Source: QYOJ01 sp043810345
GTDB lineage: Bacteria; Bacteroidota; Bacteroidia; Bacteroidales; FEN-979
NCBI GenBank assembly: GCA_043810345.1
Contig: JBDROF010000016.1
Span: 45,709-109,708 of the forward strand
Direction: 5' to 3'
Length of the DNA: 64,000 bases
The translations under genes were made by a program, and so were the position numbers. Positions 34,304-41,533 of this stretch are shown one piece after another. Position 1 is the first letter of the stretch. Each line of letters opens with the position of its first letter. The notes beneath the pieces are model-generated. The model was not told the origin of the DNA. It did no database searches and saw only the letters and a list, made by a program, of their open reading frames with translations.

Positions 34304-34407
34304 AAAGTACGAAGACAGAAGCCAGAAGTTAGAACCGGAAGTTAGAGGTACGAACCGAAGCGAAGTTCGGCGGAGCCAATTACGAAGTAGAAAATTTCGC
34401 TACTTCG
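34304..34407. repeat. Intergenic heptamer run and hairpins between aspS and the A2M gene
   Basis: GTACGAA, GACAGAA, GCCAGAA, GTTAGAA and GTTAGAG follow one another in a degenerate 7-bp array. A CCGAA/TTCGG hairpin (34355-34370) comes next, and then CGAAGTAG (34383-34390) with CTACTTCG (34400-34407), an 8 bp stem whose right arm contains the A2M stop codon. Confidence 0.6.
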
Positions 34408-37400
34408 CTATTTCTATTCTACCCCCCTCAGAGTGTGCCGAAAACTCGGGAGCATACAAGCATTGAATGGTCGCAATTCCTGTGGAGAAATCACCGGCAT
34501 TGTTCACCACCAGCGGGTATTCAAACACCCAGGTCCCTTTGGGCAGGTAGTCGAAAAAGAAGTTGGTTGCCAGATCCGTGGTTGATTGGTAGTACCCCAG
34601 GCCGTCCTGGTAGCGGTAGCCTGAAAGTGATGATGAGTTGATGAGGCGATGAGGTGATGAGGTGTTCAGAAGGGGTTCCAATCCCAATGCTCTCATATCT
34701 TTCAGGTGCACGAATTCCATGGCTCGGTCCACGGTAACGATGAGGCGGGTTATGAGTTTGTCGCCAATAGAAAGGTGGTGCCGTGGTGCTGTGGTGTCGT
34801 GGTGAAATAAAGAGTCATTCGTAATTCGTAATTCGTAATTCGTAATTGGAAATAGCACCGGGCCGGCATCCGTGTTTTTCTCCAAGTAAATTTGCTTTTC
34901 AATCGTCAAAGGTGTCTCAAAAGGAGTGATGTTATCCAGGTTTTCAAAGTATTGCCAGTAAAGTCCTCCCCAGGCTATGCCGTCGGTAGGTTTGATGATC
35001 TGAACAGATCCCATGTCGGGTTGGATTGCATCTCCACTCCACGACATGCTGAAATATCCGGTTCCTGCCTCCTGTGGCAGGTCTGGTAGCTGAGCCGGAT
35101 CAATCTCAATGTTGCCAAGCTTGATTTGAACCTGTGGACTCTCGGCCAGCAGGTCGGCACCGCGAAGCAACAAGGCGTAACAGGCATCTACCGATGCTTG
35201 TTTGGTTCTCCATTGCTGGGTCTGCTTCTGCTTCAGTAACCAGATTTTCAAATCCTCCACCGATTTCTGATCCCCTACAATCTCGTCGAAGGTTTCGATC
35301 AAAAGAGACTGTGTCTCTACCGGTGCCTGGTACCACTCGTACCCGCCTGGCATCGCCCAATACATGCCCATTTCAGACGAATGAAGCGCCCGTTCCGACA
35401 ACGACTTAAGAATTCTCCCAGGGATTACCTGATCCCCCATCCGGTGCAAAGCCAGGGCAATCATCCCTTGTGAGTACAGATCCTGCCTCAGCCAGAACTT
35501 TTTAGCCTGGGAAATAAAGTACTCCATGGCTTGATTGACATTGGCATTCTGATCCTGAATCCCCGATCCCGGGTCCTCACTCCCCACCCCTGCAGGGGTG
35601 GGGTGAAAGAAACTACGGGTATAGAGATATTTCACCTGAAGTGGAGTCAGGTGATTGTCATTCAACTTTCCGGGATAGTTTTTCTTCAGACGCTGATAAT
35701 CCTCAACTATTTCCCCATCCAGGTAGCGGATGGCCTTTGTGACCATTTCTGCCACCTGTTCGGATTGCTGGGTATACCTTACCCCAAGATGATCCAGCCG
35801 GCCCAACCCGGTGAGGATATTCAGGGTGACAATCCGGTTCTCCTGCATTCCTTCAAACCAGGGCCATCCCCCGGAAGGGTATTGCATCTGTTGGAGCAGC
35901 CGGACCTTTTCGTCCAGATTATTCTGCAGATTGTTCAAATCGAAAAATTGGCCCAGCTTCTGTTTGCTTTCCGTTTCACTTTTAGCTACCAGCACCCATG
36001 GCGTCTCCTGCAAGATGGCGGATTTCAACTCCTCGTTTTTCTCCAGGTTCGACAACAAGGCATTGGGAGTCAATACTTTCCAGCTTTCAAAGACCTGACG
36101 GATCCGGGGATTAAAGCCGGTTAAGTGAGAGGCCAGGGCATTGGCATAAAAGGCACTGAAGATCTGGTCAGCATTTTTATAGGTCACTTCATCCAAAGCA
36201 GGCAAAGCCTGAACGGCATACCATGCCGGATTGGATGCGAATTCCAGGGTCAACCGGTAGTTGTTCAGCGACGTTTGATCTGCTGACCGGAGGAGCTTGT
36301 CAAACCGGAAATCAAAGATTCCTTTTCCCCTCACCGGTAATGGTAACGATTCCGTCACCAGCATCCGGTTGGTCAGTACCGGGATGGTATTCACCTCTCC
36401 GTCGCTGAAATGGCCGGCTTGTGCAGTTACGGTGAATTGTAAGAGACTCAGGAACCTCGAAATAGGAATGGCCAGGGTCCAGGAGACCGCCGTGCTCTGA
36501 CCTGTTGGAATGGTAAATGATAAGGGATTCGCGATTCGCGATTCGCGAATTAACGATCCCGTATCGCGTATCGCGTATCCGGTATCCGGCATCTGGCATC
36601 CGGCATCAATAATCAGGTCATTCAACGGCTGCATCGTAATGGCTTCAGAAAGATCCAACATCGCTTCACCGGTGATTTCATGATCGCTCAGGTTCACGAT
36701 CCGGGTGATGAAAACCACGGTATCGCCCTGCCTTGCAAACCGCGGTACATTGGGAAAAACCATCAGATCCTTTTGCGTGACCAGCTCTTTTTCAACCAAT
36801 CCATAATCGAGTTGCTTCGTATAAGCGAGCCCCAGGAACTTCCAGGAGGTCAACGCATCGGGCACCGTGAATTTCAGAGACAAGTTTCCGCTGCTATCCG
36901 AGACAAGAGAAGGATAAAAGAAAACGGTTTCGCGGAAATCCTTTCGAACCATCAACACCTGGATTTGCTGGTTTTCAGGGGAGCGGTCGGGTGAAGGAGA
37001 TGTGGTTTCCATACCGGCGATTTCATCCATCGGCGGCGGTGGAGGTTTCAGGCCGGCTAGGCCGGATTCAGCTTCCGTGGCGAACGCCTCCTTACTCATC
37101 AGGATTTCCCGTCCCCCTTTTCTTCCGGCATCCATGAAATATCCGTAACCCATTAGCTGCAGGCCGAACCAGTTCAGTTGATCATACGCCCTGTACTGGA
37201 AGCCAGCCCCACTCCACCAGGAGGAGTACCAGGATCCTCCGGTGGTTTTGAAATCATTCGTGACATTCCAGGGATTGTTGTAGTAATAGCGTTTATAGAT
37301 GTCAAATGACCAGGAATTACTCCTGAAGAGATCCAGCGACCGGTCGTACATCGCCGTTGTGAAAGAAGCCATCACCCCTTTCTTCAAGGCATCAGAAATA

Positions 37401-40400
37401 AGGATTTTCCACTCTTCCTGCTGGCCCGGGATCAGCTTGTCCCGGAAGGTTTGAATGTCGATTTGCAGCTTTTTATCCGTGTAGGGAACAGCGATGACCT
37501 GATTGTTCTGGAATACCCGGTTATCCCTGACAAAGAGAAAACTGACAGAAAAATTTCCGCGGTACTCTTCAAGAATCGGTACTTCGATCAACTTCTGCTG
37601 GTTCTTGAGTGTGAGCCATTCCCTGGAACAGAGCTGATCTTTCACCCTGATCTCTTTGATGACACGGACCATTTTTTCACTGGTCCCGATCAGGAAAGAG
37701 GCCATTTCGCCCGGCTCCCCGGAACTTTTCAGGGGGACAAACCAGTTGATTGCCGGAACGGGCACCTTTTTACTCAGTGGATCAAAGGCAGTGAAAAAGA
37801 GAACCTTTTCCACCTTCTGTCCAAACGGATCGGTAGCCGTGAGCATTAGCTTGTAGGATCCGGGATCCGCGATCCGGGATCCGCGATCTTTTCCACCTGT
37901 ATCGCGCATCTGGTATCGCGTATCCGGCATCTGGCATCCGGCATCAGTCAGACATAACATGGTATCATTTACCGTATTCATGACATTCCTGAAGATGGTC
38001 TCCTGCACCGGCCAGGAAGCCGGGCTATCATCTTCGGAATAGATATCATGTGGGAATCGAATATAGAAGTTCTCCCTTGACAGGATCTGTGTATCGGGCC
38101 GGTTCCAGAGGCGGGTTTTGAAAGCCCTGTCGGGGCCGGATAATTGTTGTAGGGTGACCTGAACCTCCACCGGTGTTGCCCTGCCGTTAAGATTGGTAGT
38201 GGTGAGAGTGAAATTACCAGGTTCCGCAAGATTTAGTTTTTCAGGCACGGTGATATCGATCAGCAAGGAGGTATAACCCACTGAAAGAGACTCCTGTGCT
38301 GAACGGGTCTCCCCGTTTTGGTCAGTCACATCGGCATAGATCCGGTAATTGAATACGGGTTGACTCTCTGCAGGAATTTTACGATCAGGGAGAGCTTCAA
38401 ACGCTATGGTAAAAGAACCATCTTCACCTGTAAAAGTGATCCCATTCATAATCTCAATTTCCGGGGATTCAGGAAAAGGGATGTGCCACCAGCCATTCCT
38501 GTATGGATACCTTGCCGTTCGCACAACGCGGTAATTGACTGACCCGGCATCGATCGCATTTCCTGCAAATCCGATAGCTTTCCCGGTTACGGCCACCTTT
38601 TCCCCGATCTTGTAATTTCCTTCCATAGGATCGAACAGAAGCTCAAAGGTGGGCCGTTTATACTCCTCCACGGAGATAGCAATCGACCCCGACTCATTGA
38701 AGATCTGCATCTCGCCCAAAAGCACTCCTGTGGGAGCCGTAAAAGAACCGTTGAAAGATCCATATTCATCGGTGATAAAGGTTTGATCAGCGATCTTTTG
38801 TCCGTTCACATCAGTGAACCTAACCAGGGTTTTCTTACTGGTTTTCAGAGAGGTAGAATCACCGGTGCGCTCCAGCACAATGCCCTTGAAGTAGACCGGT
38901 TGTCCGGGCCGGTAGATGGCGCGGTCTGTAAAAAAACGGGTTTGTTCCACCGGTCTCACGGGTCGCTCCATAACAGGGTAGACATAAAGAGGTTCTGTAA
39001 TGAGCAGGTCATCTCCGTTGTGGATATGGAGGACCAGGTTGGAATAGGATCCTCTGCTCTGGGGAGCCGGGATGGAAAAAAAACCCGATTCGTCAGACTG
39101 GTATTCGCCCGTTTTAGAGGTAATGTACTGACGGCTTCTGGGTTCATAGGATTTTGAAAAAGCCTCAACAAAAAGATTTTTCAAAGGAAATCCGCTCAAC
39201 CGGTCAAGGAGGTAAAGGTCGATGCCACCCTTACCGTTGCGTTGGGTAAGGTAGCTGATACCGGATGACCAGATTGCCTGGTAAGTAAACGGAACAGCTG
39301 GATTCCGGAAAAGGGAGTCAGTAGATGCAAAGAGGAGGTAAAACCCGGGAGCCATGGCCGGAATGGTGAATTCGGTCCGGTGTTCCTGGTAATCTCCGGC
39401 TGAAGGAACAGGGATTTGCCAGTGGCTGACAGCTTCCAGGGTGATGAGGTAGTTGAACACATCCTCCTGATTTAATCCGGACATCAGGAGCTTATACTGT
39501 TCAGGATCAGCTTTGACCATACGAAGATAGAGGGAGGTGATATTGTTAAATGTGAGGGACGCTAACGCGGATTGTTCCGGGATGATTGCATATTCGGTTG
39601 TGATCTGAAGAGAGGGAGCAAGGATCTGTGTGATCAGTAAACGGCAGTTATTACCACCCTTTGAAACGGGATAAAGCTCAACAGCGTTCATACAAACCTG
39701 TAGCGCTGATTTCAAATCCCATTGATGCCTTTCAGAAAGCAGCGGATCATACTTCTCCCCCTCTTTCATGAGTGCCTGTGCAAGGGCAAAGGAGATATCA
39801 GTGGAGGCAGGAGAAAAGGTATAGTTCTGCTCAAACTCTCTCAGTGCTTCCAGGTAAAGGCTATCTTTCCCGGGTAAAGTGCTTTCTTTCAGTACATAAG
39901 ATAATCGTTGAAGCTCCCAATCGATCAATGTTTCCGGATTTTTATTACCGAGGTGGAATTGAGCCACCACCTGAAAGATGCGGACAGAATACCAGGAGAG
40001 GGATAGGGTATCGTTCCCCGGTGGGATAAAGGTACCGTCATCCGGCCTGGCATGAATTCCTTCCGGTTGAAGGGGGTACTTGATAAATTTCGGCGTCTGG
40101 GCAAAGAAAGCTGCGTTATCCAGGCTGAATGTTTGTACGGATTGGATGATGGAAAGATCCCCCTGGCTAAAAAACCGGAGCGCCCGGTGAGCCAGGAAAT
40201 CAAATAGTGTAGTATGGACGGATGGGGTAGTATCTTTTTTTCCGTTTTCCAGAACAGGACGTTCGATAATATCCTGATAATGCTCAATCGGTATTCCCTG
40301 TAGCAAGATTTTATCCGACAATGATTGCCGGTAATTCAGAATGATCTCATAGACCAGACGTTTGCTGCCCCATGTTTCAGGACTATCGGTTTGATTCCCG

Positions 40401-40888
40401 GCAAGTACCGACCGGTCCCGGAACCGGTACTGATTTCGTTGGAAATAGTTCCAGTAAAGTTCTCCGAGAATGGAATGAAGGATCTGCCTGACCGGTTCGC
40501 GGGAAGCGGCCAACTCTTTCTTTACTTCATCGATCGCTGGCAAAGGAAAATTTTCCTGGAAGGTGGAGATCAAGCCGATACGGTAAATGATTGCTTTGAC
40601 CAGCTGGGGATCATCCTGGTTCTCTTTCGCCTGGTTATATAGCTGATCTACAACCGTAAGGGCTGAATTGGGCAATCCCTCATTGGCCAGGGAATCGACC
40701 TTAAGCCAGAGGGAATCAAAATTGTGGACTGCAGACTGCGGACTGGCGAGTGGTGCATTGGTGCCGTGGTGCCGTGGTGGTATGGTAGTGTGGTGATGTG
40801 GTGATGTGGTGACCGTATGACCGTATGACCGTATGGCTATATGACCTGTTAAAAAAATCAAAGCCAAGAACAGGGCGAATTTTCTCAT
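34400..40888 (-). CDS. Giant alpha-2-macroglobulin-like protein without thioester Cys
   Basis: A 2162-residue exported protein of the bacterial alpha-2-macroglobulin (MG2/A2M) family, which traps proteases in the periplasm. Signal peptide at about 1-22. MG domains include FFTDRAIYRPGQPVYFKGIV (MG2-type) and VPDALTSWKFLGLAYT; the alpha-helical toroid has GGWPWFEGMQENR. The C-terminal domain is FFFDYLPKGTWVFEYPL...APEFSAHSEG. Where thioester members have C-x-E-Q, this reads TYKNADQIFSAF (about residue 1567): Gln is present but Cys is Asn, so no thioester can form. The frame runs through at least six repeat arrays (for example about residues 13-46, 980-1010, 1427-1454, 1762-1779, 2013-2037 and 2075-2085). 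ATG at 40888 chosen for the signal peptide. Confidence 0.88.
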   Translation of the reverse strand: MRKFALFLALIFLTGHIAIRSYGHTVTTSPHHHTTIPPRHHGTNAPLASPQSAVHNFDSLWLKVDSLANEGLPNSALTVVDQLYNQAKENQDDPQLVKAIIYRIGLISTFQENFPLPAIDEVKKELAASREPVRQILHSILGELYWNYFQRNQYRFRDRSVLAGNQTDSPETWGSKRLVYEIILNYRQSLSDKILLQGIPIEHYQDIIERPVLENGKKDTTPSVHTTLFDFLAHRALRFFSQGDLSIIQSVQTFSLDNAAFFAQTPKFIKYPLQPEGIHARPDDGTFIPPGNDTLSLSWYSVRIFQVVAQFHLGNKNPETLIDWELQRLSYVLKESTLPGKDSLYLEALREFEQNYTFSPASTDISFALAQALMKEGEKYDPLLSERHQWDLKSALQVCMNAVELYPVSKGGNNCRLLITQILAPSLQITTEYAIIPEQSALASLTFNNITSLYLRMVKADPEQYKLLMSGLNQEDVFNYLITLEAVSHWQIPVPSAGDYQEHRTEFTIPAMAPGFYLLFASTDSLFRNPAVPFTYQAIWSSGISYLTQRNGKGGIDLYLLDRLSGFPLKNLFVEAFSKSYEPRSRQYITSKTGEYQSDESGFFSIPAPQSRGSYSNLVLHIHNGDDLLITEPLYVYPVMERPVRPVEQTRFFTDRAIYRPGQPVYFKGIVLERTGDSTSLKTSKKTLVRFTDVNGQKIADQTFITDEYGSFNGSFTAPTGVLLGEMQIFNESGSIAISVEEYKRPTFELLFDPMEGNYKIGEKVAVTGKAIGFAGNAIDAGSVNYRVVRTARYPYRNGWWHIPFPESPEIEIMNGITFTGEDGSFTIAFEALPDRKIPAESQPVFNYRIYADVTDQNGETRSAQESLSVGYTSLLIDITVPEKLNLAEPGNFTLTTTNLNGRATPVEVQVTLQQLSGPDRAFKTRLWNRPDTQILSRENFYIRFPHDIYSEDDSPASWPVQETIFRNVMNTVNDTMLCLTDAGCQMPDTRYQMRDTGGKDRGSRIADPGSYKLMLTATDPFGQKVEKVLFFTAFDPLSKKVPVPAINWFVPLKSSGEPGEMASFLIGTSEKMVRVIKEIRVKDQLCSREWLTLKNQQKLIEVPILEEYRGNFSVSFLFVRDNRVFQNNQVIAVPYTDKKLQIDIQTFRDKLIPGQQEEWKILISDALKKGVMASFTTAMYDRSLDLFRSNSWSFDIYKRYYYNNPWNVTNDFKTTGGSWYSSWWSGAGFQYRAYDQLNWFGLQLMGYGYFMDAGRKGGREILMSKEAFATEAESGLAGLKPPPPPMDEIAGMETTSPSPDRSPENQQIQVLMVRKDFRETVFFYPSLVSDSSGNLSLKFTVPDALTSWKFLGLAYTKQLDYGLVEKELVTQKDLMVFPNVPRFARQGDTVVFITRIVNLSDHEITGEAMLDLSEAITMQPLNDLIIDAGCQMPDTGYAIRDTGSLIRESRIANPLSFTIPTGQSTAVSWTLAIPISRFLSLLQFTVTAQAGHFSDGEVNTIPVLTNRMLVTESLPLPVRGKGIFDFRFDKLLRSADQTSLNNYRLTLEFASNPAWYAVQALPALDEVTYKNADQIFSAFYANALASHLTGFNPRIRQVFESWKVLTPNALLSNLEKNEELKSAILQETPWVLVAKSETESKQKLGQFFDLNNLQNNLDEKVRLLQQMQYPSGGWPWFEGMQENRIVTLNILTGLGRLDHLGVRYTQQSEQVAEMVTKAIRYLDGEIVEDYQRLKKNYPGKLNDNHLTPLQVKYLYTRSFFHPTPAGVGSEDPGSGIQDQNANVNQAMEYFISQAKKFWLRQDLYSQGMIALALHRMGDQVIPGRILKSLSERALHSSEMGMYWAMPGGYEWYQAPVETQSLLIETFDEIVGDQKSVEDLKIWLLKQKQTQQWRTKQASVDACYALLLRGADLLAESPQVQIKLGNIEIDPAQLPDLPQEAGTGYFSMSWSGDAIQPDMGSVQIIKPTDGIAWGGLYWQYFENLDNITPFETPLTIEKQIYLEKNTDAGPVLFPITNYELRITNDSLFHHDTTAPRHHLSIGDKLITRLIVTVDRAMEFVHLKDMRALGLEPLLNTSSPHRLINSSSLSGYRYQDGLGYYQSTTDLATNFFFDYLPKGTWVFEYPLVVNNAGDFSTGIATIQCLYAPEFSAHSEGGRIEIAK
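34632..34663. repeat. Octamer array GATGAGNN inside the A2M gene
   Basis: Four tandem units: GATGAGTT, GATGAGGC, GATGAGGT, GATGAGGT. The reading frame passes through, giving a Ser/His/Arg-rich segment. Confidence 0.8.
34775..34806. repeat. Octamer array GTGGTGNN inside the A2M gene (3' end)
   Basis: Four tandem units: GTGGTGCC, GTGGTGCT, GTGGTGTC, GTGGTGAA. On the coding strand they encode an HHDTTAPRHH-type stretch. The same unit recurs at the 5' end of the gene (40749-40850). Confidence 0.85.
34817..34848. repeat. Heptamer array ATTCGTA inside the A2M gene
   Basis: Four perfect ATTCGTA units (34817-34844) plus a partial fifth. Three heptamers equal 21 bp, so the frame is kept and the protein reads ITNYELRITN. 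Confidence 0.9.
35551..35603. repeat. Heptamer run plus 22-bp perfect palindrome inside the A2M gene
   Basis: Degenerate heptamers (GATCCTG, AATCCCC, GATCCCG, GGTCCTC) lead into CCCCACCCCTG/CAGGGGTGGGG (35582-35603), a perfect 22 bp palindrome. The frame stays open. Confidence 0.8.
36526..36608. repeat. Composite heptamer element, copy A, in the A2M gene
   Basis: Three GATTCGC units, a 14 bp linker, then GTATCGC twice, GTATCCG twice, GCATCTG, GCATCCG and a partial unit. The protein reads DAGCQMPDTGYAIRDTG here. A homologous element lies 1.3 kb away at 37856-37946. Confidence 0.85.
37856..37946. repeat. Composite heptamer element, copy B, in the A2M gene
   Basis: GGATCCG/CGATCCG units, a linker, then GTATCGC, GCATCTG, GTATCGC, GTATCCG, GCATCTG, GCATCCG. 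The protein reads DAGCQMPDTRYQMRDTG, nearly the same as copy A. Confidence 0.85.
40749..40850. repeat. Octamer array at the 5' end of the A2M gene
   Basis: About eleven degenerate octamers: GTGGTGCC-, GTGGTGAT- and CGTATGAC-type units in a row. They encode a His/Thr/Pro-rich stretch (HHHTTIPPRHH) directly after the signal peptide. Confidence 0.8.
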
Positions 40889-40895
40889 AATTTTT

Positions 40896-41489
40896 TTATT
40901 TGGAATGAATAAAGATACAAAATAAATTACTTCTCTTTTTTCTTCCACCGACCAAGATCCGGAGATGGGATCGTGGATGATAATGGATTAGTGCGTTGGA
41001 GATGTCGTAGGTGCGTGCCACGTAAAGAGCGGAGATCAGGTCCTGGGTTCCTTTAGGCATCGTTCGGTTTTGACGGGTGCTCGAATAGGTTCCGGTATAC
41101 TGGTTGAAGTTCACATCATCATCGTATTCGTAGTCACCCTCTTTGGTGCGCCTGATAAACTTCCATGGCACCAACAACTCCCGGTCTACAAAACTCTCAA
41201 ACTGGTCTTCAACCTTGAAAAAGAGATCGAAAGCTCCTGTCGTTTTGCCCGTCCCGATCAGGTGGTAGGTTTGCCTGCCATTGATCTCTTTCCTTTCGAA
41301 CTGAACTTCTGTAGTGGCAATTCCCGCGGTCACCTTTCCGGTGATGTAGGAGTCATAATAAACACTGTATTCCAGGTACTCACCATGGGTAAAGGCTTCA
41401 TTTTTAATGGGGGGGAGTTCCTGGGAGAAAACAGTAAGAGGTAAGAGGTAAGAGGTGAATAGTAAAAGAACGAATAAAAGTGAAATCAT
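40896..41489 (-). CDS. DUF3108 exported protein, C-terminally truncated
   Basis: A 197-residue product with signal peptide MISLLFVLLLFTSYLLPLTVFSQ and a DUF3108 domain (NEAFTHGEYLEYSVYYDSYITGKVTAGIATTEV..., IGTGKTTGAFDLFFKVEDQFESFVD, KFIRRTKEGDYEYDDDVNF). Members of this Bacteroidota family continue for roughly 80-90 residues after the segment equivalent to YVARTYDISN. Here that point is followed by unrelated basic sequence and a stop, and only about 100 bp separate it from the A2M start, so the missing part was deleted, not frameshifted. It may be non-functional. The signal-peptide core is encoded by GTAAGAG heptamers. It is 44 bp downstream of leuS. Confidence 0.7.
   Translation of the reverse strand: MISLLFVLLLFTSYLLPLTVFSQELPPIKNEAFTHGEYLEYSVYYDSYITGKVTAGIATTEVQFERKEINGRQTYHLIGTGKTTGAFDLFFKVEDQFESFVDRELLVPWKFIRRTKEGDYEYDDDVNFNQYTGTYSSTRQNRTMPKGTQDLISALYVARTYDISNALIHYHPRSHLRILVGGRKKRSNLFCIFIHSK
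41434..41468. repeat. Heptamer array GTAAGAG in the DUF3108 signal peptide
   Basis: Three perfect GTAAGAG units then GTGAATA and GTAAAAG. On the coding strand this encodes the hydrophobic core LLFTSYLLPLTV. Confidence 0.8.
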
Positions 41490-41533
41490 TCTGTATGGGA
41501 GACCGGGCCGGTCACCAGTACAGTTATTCCCGT

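Noticed and set aside
34817..34848. ATTCGTA and other arrays as a CRISPR
   Set aside because: Units are 7-8 bp with no spacers, and no cas genes are present.
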